DNA of 64,000 nucleotides from Phlegmacium glaucopus (taxonomy: Eukaryota > Basidiomycota > Agaricomycetes > Agaricales > Cortinariaceae), in contig MU130379.1 of the NCBI GenBank assembly GCA_015039465.1, forward strand, positions 863,270 to 927,269, read 5' to 3'. Below, one piece after another: positions 58,920-64,000 of this stretch. The number at the start of each line of letters is the position of its first letter. Within the stretch, counting starts at the first letter, position 1. Below the pieces are notes generated by a model that did no database searches, had not been told where the DNA came from, and was given only the letters and a program-made list of their open reading frames with translations. The position numbers were made by a program, and so were the translations under genes.

Positions 58920-60194
58920 CTAAAATTTGCCCACGTTCCCACCGGGAGGTGGCAGACGGAAATTCCTCACAAAGTCTTCCTCATCACCAGGTAATAGAGA
59001 GCGAGGTGAGATAACGGATGGCTGCATGGAAGCAACGCGCAGCCGCTCACGAACTTCATCCTCCGGAAGGTCAAGAGCGGCTATCAGAGCCTGCAGTGCC
59101 CGGTCTTTGCCCCGGCTTGATGTTGAAGAGTCAGTCGCCTGGTGGACAAAAACGGGCTTCGAAAGTGGGGTATCCAATGCCTCGAATGGGTCGGAGGACA
59201 TCATAGAGTCGTGCATACGCTCTTTACCTTTGGCATTCGGTGTATTGGATCTCGATACATGATCTTGGGAGCCAAAGAAGGGGTTTTGCGTACTCCTAAC
59301 ATCTTTATCCTGGCTCGATGGCTCTACAGCCTCTGCAGATTGGCCTTCAGCATAATGGACGACCTCAGCCGACTCCCATTTATGCGGTTGGAGCACTGTG
59401 GCCTCTGGAGTAGGAATGGCCATATTGAGGCTGGGAGACAATGGTTCTCCAAGGGTGTTGGAAGGAGAGAGGTTGCTGGTTTGGCCTTTGGTATTTAGGG
59501 ATGGGCGAGGGTGAGGAACGGCGGCGTCATCGGCAGATAATTTTCGTACAAGATTTGCATCGAATGGTGCAAATGACTGAGGGTAGGTCAAAGGAGTTTC
59601 GTCGACTGATTTTTGAGTGTAGGCAGTACGGACGCTCGCTCCTCTTTTGAACATTGTGAGTTTTTCCATAGGGACTACCTGATTAACTTCTTTTGTCTGG
59701 TGGGTGTCTTCCCATTTGTCTTTTCCTTCCTCGAGTTTGTTCCATGGTTCCAACCGAGAACGCCGGCGTTGTTTGTCAGTTTCTAGATTGCGGTCATTTG
59801 CCACCCGGCCCCGGGCTTTGGCTTGTTTTTTCAAGGACGCTGAATAGCGTCGGTAGAACCAGATGCCGAGGATGATGAGAATGCTGACAACAATGAAAGC
59901 GCCTACACAACTGCCGATAACAGCGCCCAAGGAAATCGACTTCGATGAGGGAGCGCTGGCGGCATCTGCTGACTGTGTAGCGGAGGTCTGCGAAGTAGTG
60001 GGAGTTGTCGATTGGGGAAAAGCCAATAACGGAGCAGTAGGAAAAGAACCTGTTTGACTAGGATCGAATACCAGGCCAGTAGTAGCGGTTGTGGTGGCAG
60101 TGGCAGTAGAGACACTTGATATGCCTGCGCCTGTAGGCTCGATGATGGGATCGGACCTCTTCACGAAATGTCGGGAACCACCTTGGACCAGCAT
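58920..60194 (-). CDS. Single-pass membrane protein with Ser/Thr-rich ectodomain
   Basis: From the preferred ATG 60194 (MLVQGGSRHFVKRSDPIIEP) a short Ser/Thr/Ala-rich ectodomain leads to one membrane helix (GAVIGSCVGAFIVVSILIIL with GIWFYRRY). A long cytosolic tail of about 300 residues follows, disordered and rich in Ser, Pro and charged residues, with KQRRRSRLEPWNKLEEGKDK after the membrane and DRALQALIAALDLPEDEVRE near the end. The plan resembles fungal SKG6/AXL2-like membrane proteins. A longer frame reaching 60311 is probably read-through of an untranslated-leader intron, since GTAAGT and a CACAG acceptor flank that part. No catalytic domain. Function is not known; wall sensing or polarity is a guess from architecture. 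Confidence 0.75.
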   Translation of the reverse strand: MLVQGGSRHFVKRSDPIIEPTGAGISSVSTATATTTATTGLVFDPSQTGSFPTAPLLAFPQSTTPTTSQTSATQSADAASAPSSKSISLGAVIGSCVGAFIVVSILIILGIWFYRRYSASLKKQAKARGRVANDRNLETDKQRRRSRLEPWNKLEEGKDKWEDTHQTKEVNQVVPMEKLTMFKRGASVRTAYTQKSVDETPLTYPQSFAPFDANLVRKLSADDAAVPHPRPSLNTKGQTSNLSPSNTLGEPLSPSLNMAIPTPEATVLQPHKWESAEVVHYAEGQSAEAVEPSSQDKDVRSTQNPFFGSQDHVSRSNTPNAKGKERMHDSMMSSDPFEALDTPLSKPVFVHQATDSSTSSRGKDRALQALIAALDLPEDEVRERLRVASMQPSVISPRSLLPGDEEDFVRNFRLPPPGGNVGKF

Positions 60195-60901
60195 GGATGC
60201 TAGCGTACGGAAGAGAAAGAGTGGCTTGAAAATGGGTAAAGAACGGAGGCTGTGACCATGAGAAAATTTGATTAAGAAAAAATGGTGTACAATATCACTT
60301 ACATAGGACAATTTAATGAGATTAAAGAAACATTCAATGGTATACGAATAAGGAGGATGTGGTGGACAGGGTCACAGAGTGATAGAGAGCAATAATGTTG
60401 GCTGGGACCGTTGTCTAGATGATTGTAACCTTGTGTAAGCGTGTGAGATTCGTGTACAACATCTTCTTGATTTAGTAATCAGCTTTCGCAAGTTTTCCTC
60501 TTGTACTATGCCACATCAGGCAGTCCGCTCTCATAATTTTGTCACGCAACCAGCCAAAAATGCGTTACTGCCGAGTTACAGTTACTGGGGAATCCAACCT
60601 TGTGGATGACAGTTGGAATTATATGAGGTTAGACGGTACCAAAGCCTTGCTCAACACCAGGACCAATGACCAACCCCTGCAATAATTCGGCTGTCGACGT
60701 CATTACTCAGAGTCTACATAGACGTCTATCAGAGATCTGAAGAAAACAACTTCGAATTTTCGACAGCCTCTGCCCTTTCTTCCCCCGACATTATCCTCCC
60801 TTCCTCCGACTAATCTCCTGGTTCCCCTCTTTATCTCCGGGCTTGCGAGTATTTTAGACTCTGAGGACCGCACACGACGCTCTCATTCACCAAAATCCGA
60901 C
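60195..60901. other. Intergenic region
   Basis: About 700 bp with the 5' leader of the membrane protein gene and, on the other strand, the presumed promoter of the frameshifted gene at 60.9 kb. A pyrimidine-rich stretch (60770-60850) stands just before that gene, as is usual for fungal promoters. Confidence 0.4.
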
Positions 60902-61260
60902 ATGATCAGTCCACCTATGACAGATTTTCCCGAATATATGCGTGAAAAAACGTGAGCATGAATATTTTCTGATTAGGCAGGCATCACGTTGATAATTTTC
61001 AGGCAGGAACACTTTGACTGAAATAGTGGGTATAGTTAATTTTATTGACTCCTCCAAATTATGTATGTGCGGCTAATCGTCTTCCTCTATCACGCTGTAT
61101 GCAATTTTCCCAACATGATATTGATATCTTCATCTCAAAATCACTCCGAACCTTCAAAGGACTCAAGACGGCAGAAGATGGTCTTTCCCGTCAGGTTCTC
61201 AGGTTAGATCGCGAGCTGTCTTCCGCTTCCCATGTTTTGATCCGGTTATATTTCCATTTC
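60902..61260 (+). pseudogene. Frameshifted remnant of an unrecognised small gene
   Basis: Plus-strand reading from ATG 60902 gives MISPPMTDFPEYMREK, a GTGAGC...GCAG intron and NTLTEIVGIVN. The frame then changes by one base around 61036-61046 before continuing TPPNYVCAANRLPLSRCMQF and SQHDIDIFISKSLRTFKGLK, TAEDGLSRQVLRLDRELSSA. No splice pair that I can find bridges the shift. A strong pyrimidine-rich promoter-like tract lies just upstream. No downstream exon is recognisable beyond about 61.26 kb. The family is not recognised. Probably a decayed or truncated gene; a sequencing indel is the alternative. Confidence 0.5.
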
Positions 61261-63043
61261 CTAGTCTGTAGTTGAATCAATAAATCATCTATCCAGGCCA
61301 AGAAATAGCCAGAAATGCTAGTTAAATATATATAATCTCTGGATTCTGGCTAGGTCTAAATTTCCACGCTTTCAATGGGCTTCAGATACGATTGCTGCAG
61401 GCTGTACTCTGTACTTAACCAAAGAACTCAGGAGAAGACGTGTTCGTTCTCACATAAATTGGAAAGTATTCAATTGCTCTCCCACCCTCTCAATCAGCGA
61501 CGTCCCGGCACCGAAATTCCAACACTGTACATGTCAATACCAATATTCCATTAACAGGCCCGACAGGCATAAGATACGCTGTAAACGGAAGCGTTTTGAC
61601 TCTCTTGCACTCTCATCTCTCTGGAATGTATTTCACCTTACAATCCTCGTCTGTTTCGCCGACTAAGGCGTCCTAGTTTGTATCCGAGCTATCCTTGGCT
61701 CTAACGCTGACGTGGGGGAAGATTCAATATTCAGACTTCGTGACAGTGCGTGAGCTGAGAGCTCTTAATCGGATGATACTCACAATTTCAATGTGTCTCC
61801 TGTCATGGTGTCGCGCAACTTGAAGCAGGCTAGTTCTGATGACCAAAATGCGGCAGGAGCAATCTTGCGAACTCTCAAGGACCACGACTAGCTGAGTACC
61901 GTTTTTCATTCACACAGTGGGCATCCTAATTTTTTATCTTCATTGGTTCGGGTTTGGCCTCAGGCTATTGATAATTCTTGCCTATCCTTGCTTTCTGATG
62001 ACCGTAATCAGGAACTGGTGGCGTTCTCGTTCCCCTTTCAAACTTAATTCAGCTGATCTCAATCATTCGGGTGTATTGACAGATGATGCCCCTGGGATGT
62101 TTATATGTATTCAGATCTCAAAAAATTGCCCAACTTGAAACTCTGCCCGAAACTCAACTAGTATCTTGCTTTGGTAAATTCAGACAAGGGAGGTAGGACT
62201 ATTTACCTCAGCCTTCAGCGACTCGGAACGTAGATTGCTTCCAGGCACGATTTACGGTCTCGTTACAGGCCATCAGAATCCATGCTCTCAGCAACTTCGG
62301 AGTTAAGTCTTGAAGCTTGACCGCGGACCAACTAATCCGTTTTAATGGACGTGGTCATCAGTTTTTTTAAAAAAAGTCGCGGACTTGTATTTTATTTATT
62401 GCTCTTTGATTTGGTCATCTCACAGAGCCATAACTTAAGAGCCCACTGTCCGCACATGAGACTGCGGCTTCTACTTCTGCAGAACACGGCCTCTACGATG
62501 TCAGAGAGAGCATGGGGAAAGCAATGGTGGAGTTGGGAAAACAACCACAACCCCGTGGACGCAAGACTACAAGAAATATCCTCCTGGTCTGCCAGGACTG
62601 AGAACTAATGCGCGATGTCAAGCGGATCGGTCGGCAGGATGACGAAGAAATTGTTGCCAGGTATCAAACAGGACAGTAAAATTTGTTCACCTGAAGGATT
62701 TTTAATCCGGTGAACTTTGCATACCCACTGAAATATAATAACCACTTTGTACTGGTGTAGCAAAAGTTCAGACCCCTACTTATGGACAGGAAATTATTTG
62801 CACACTCCTTACTGAAGCTCATACAGAAGGAATTGAAACCCAGAAAGAGTCCAAAAATAGCCCGCGGTTTCCACCCTGGCGCTTGTCGGCTTTTACTCTT
62901 CGTTGTTATCCATGTCAAGTCCCAAGTAGCGCCTTCGTTACAAGTTCAGTTTCTGTGCCCTACACACGACCTTACTCACCCCCGTCGCTCTTTTTTTCTC
63001 TAACATTCATTCAATACCACCCTCAAAAAACGTTGTCGTTCAC
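61261..63043. other. Region without a convincing gene
   Basis: About 1.8 kb upstream of the SH3 gene. Frames of 60-90 codons occur on both strands without domains. Part may be the eroded 3' half of the frameshifted gene. A pyrimidine-rich, CT-tract promoter lies at about 62940-63030, just before the SH3 gene. Confidence 0.4.
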
Positions 63044-63998
63044 ATGCCTGCTCTCAAGTATTTTCAACGATCGAATTCATCCACGGATTCCTCTACCATT
63101 ACAGTTCACAGTCCTATAACCATCGCTGGTATAACCGCAATTACTCTCGTTTTGTTTGTACTTTTCCTATGGCTTGGTTTCCGAATCTATCGAAAACGTG
63201 CTGCCGCAAAACGCGAGTCCAAAATGGGTGCTACCTTTCTTTCTGTTAAAGGTCTTGTTCAAGATGATGATTCAGGAGTTGAAAAGCACGATGCTCTCAC
63301 GTCAGTATACATCCAATACTTCTGATCGTTATAAAATTGACATTAATCATGATCTTAGACGGTCGAAAACACTGACCAACGGTTTTTCGAGACAGATGAT
63401 TGATTCTACTGTCATTTTACCGGAGAAAGCCGCTATGAATTCAGCAGTTCCCCGCGAGAGTCAATCTGGAACATTCCCCAGATCGTTCGCCCGCACGTCC
63501 GTTTCCTTTCTCCCTGCTGCAGGACCTCGACCCGCTGCTTTAGGCTCTGCTGTACCAAGGTTATCGCAATCCCGTGATTCCTTTGTGAGCCTTACAAACA
63601 GCTACACTCGATTCTCAGTGGTATCGGGCACTTCCTCGCTGGATGTCAGCAATACATCCGGGGCAATCCGCAAAGTTCGACAAAAATTCGAACCCGTTCT
63701 TCCCGACGAACTTCTCCCATCTCTCGGTGAACAACTCACTGTCATACAATCGTTCGACGACGGATGGTGTGTTGTAGGAAGAGAAAATTCAACTTTCGTC
63801 CACACCGCCAAATCCCTATTTAAACCATCGCCAGAACCAGGACATAACATTGAACTCGGCGCCATCCCAGCGTGGTGTTTTTTAAAACCAGTCAAAGGTC
63901 TTCGAGCAGAGAGACCGATAAGAAGCACCAGCCTGGGCATCACAATCAACATGGATGGGCCTGCAAGGAATGAGCTGGTGTCATGGTCTAATTTTTAG
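63044..63998 (+). CDS. Membrane-anchored SH3-domain protein
   Basis: Two exons, 63044-63300 and 63359-63998; the intron GTCAGT...CTTAG joins DALT to RSKTLTNGFS. The chain starts MPALKYFQRSNSSTDSSTIT, then a single membrane helix (IAGITAITLVLFVLFLWLGF) and a basic stop-transfer RIYRKRAAAKRE. A Ser-rich linker leads to an SH3 domain at about residues 210-275: KFEPVLPDELLPSLGEQLTV, IQSFDDGWCVVGRE and ELGAIPAWCFLKPVKG, with the expected acidic loop, DDGW tryptophan and PAWCF proline-binding face. The tail is LRAERPIRSTSLGITINM...ELVSWSNF. SH3 domains bind proline-rich partners, and the architecture suits a membrane scaffold in polarity or cell fusion, as with yeast Fus1. The stop TAG lies 2 bases before the window end. 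Confidence 0.85.
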
Positions 63999-64000
63999 AT

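Noticed and set aside
60194..60311. N-terminal extension of the single-pass membrane protein (MSYVSDIVHHFF...)
   Set aside because: This stretch starts at a GTAAGT donor and ends at a CACAG acceptor, so it is best explained as an intron in the untranslated leader.
62180..62340. Region with a small hairpin that looked like a possible structured RNA or 5S gene
   Set aside because: The sequence does not match the conserved 5S internal promoter and no stable larger fold was apparent by eye.
1..64000. CRISPR arrays, operons, prokaryotic promoters, phage genes
   Set aside because: No regularly spaced repeats were seen, and introns throughout show this is eukaryotic nuclear DNA.

Overview
This window reads as nuclear DNA of a basidiomycete fungus, most likely an agaricomycete. 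Genes lie on both strands and are cut by many short GT-AG introns (about 50-60 nt). Single-copy housekeeping genes are mixed with fast-evolving F-box/LRR proteins, a GAL4-type zinc-cluster regulator, single-pass membrane proteins and DNA transposons. The species cannot be named from the sequence alone.

Left part (1-14 kb): an Srs2-type DNA helicase (minus), an F-box protein (plus), a repeat-bearing LRR-like protein (minus) and a Mediator subunit MED19/ROX3 homologue (minus), then about 2 kb without a convincing gene. From 14.34 to 18.91 kb lies a hAT-family DNA transposon with 16-bp terminal inverted repeats. Its transposase gene is interrupted by a second, 709-bp non-autonomous element with perfect 20-bp terminal repeats and a perfect 8-bp target duplication.

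Middle part (20-35 kb): an MFS transporter (minus), a decayed CBM1-GH5 endoglucanase pseudogene (minus), a SARAF-like calcium-entry regulator gene that looks disrupted (minus), an OPT-family transporter (minus), cytosolic methionyl-tRNA synthetase (plus) and another F-box protein (minus).

Right part (35-64 kb): a BAR-like protein (minus), BUD13 (plus), a BSD2/NDFIP-type ubiquitin-ligase adaptor (plus), the WD-repeat protein ASA1 (minus) and signal peptidase subunit SPC3 (plus), with the last two starting only 72 bp apart. Then come two NmrA-like oxidoreductase paralogues (minus). Next are alpha-methylacyl-CoA racemase and a cytochrome b5-acyl-CoA dehydrogenase side by side (plus), which plausibly act in successive steps of branched-chain acyl-CoA breakdown. 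The window ends with a Zn2Cys6 transcription factor (minus), a single-pass membrane protein (minus), a small frameshifted gene remnant (plus) and a membrane-anchored SH3 protein (plus).

I found no wholly new system. The most notable items are the nested transposons, three decaying genes beside intact neighbours, the racemase/dehydrogenase pair with two GC-AG introns, and the tandem NmrA duplication. Exon boundaries were read by eye and should be treated as approximate unless stated.
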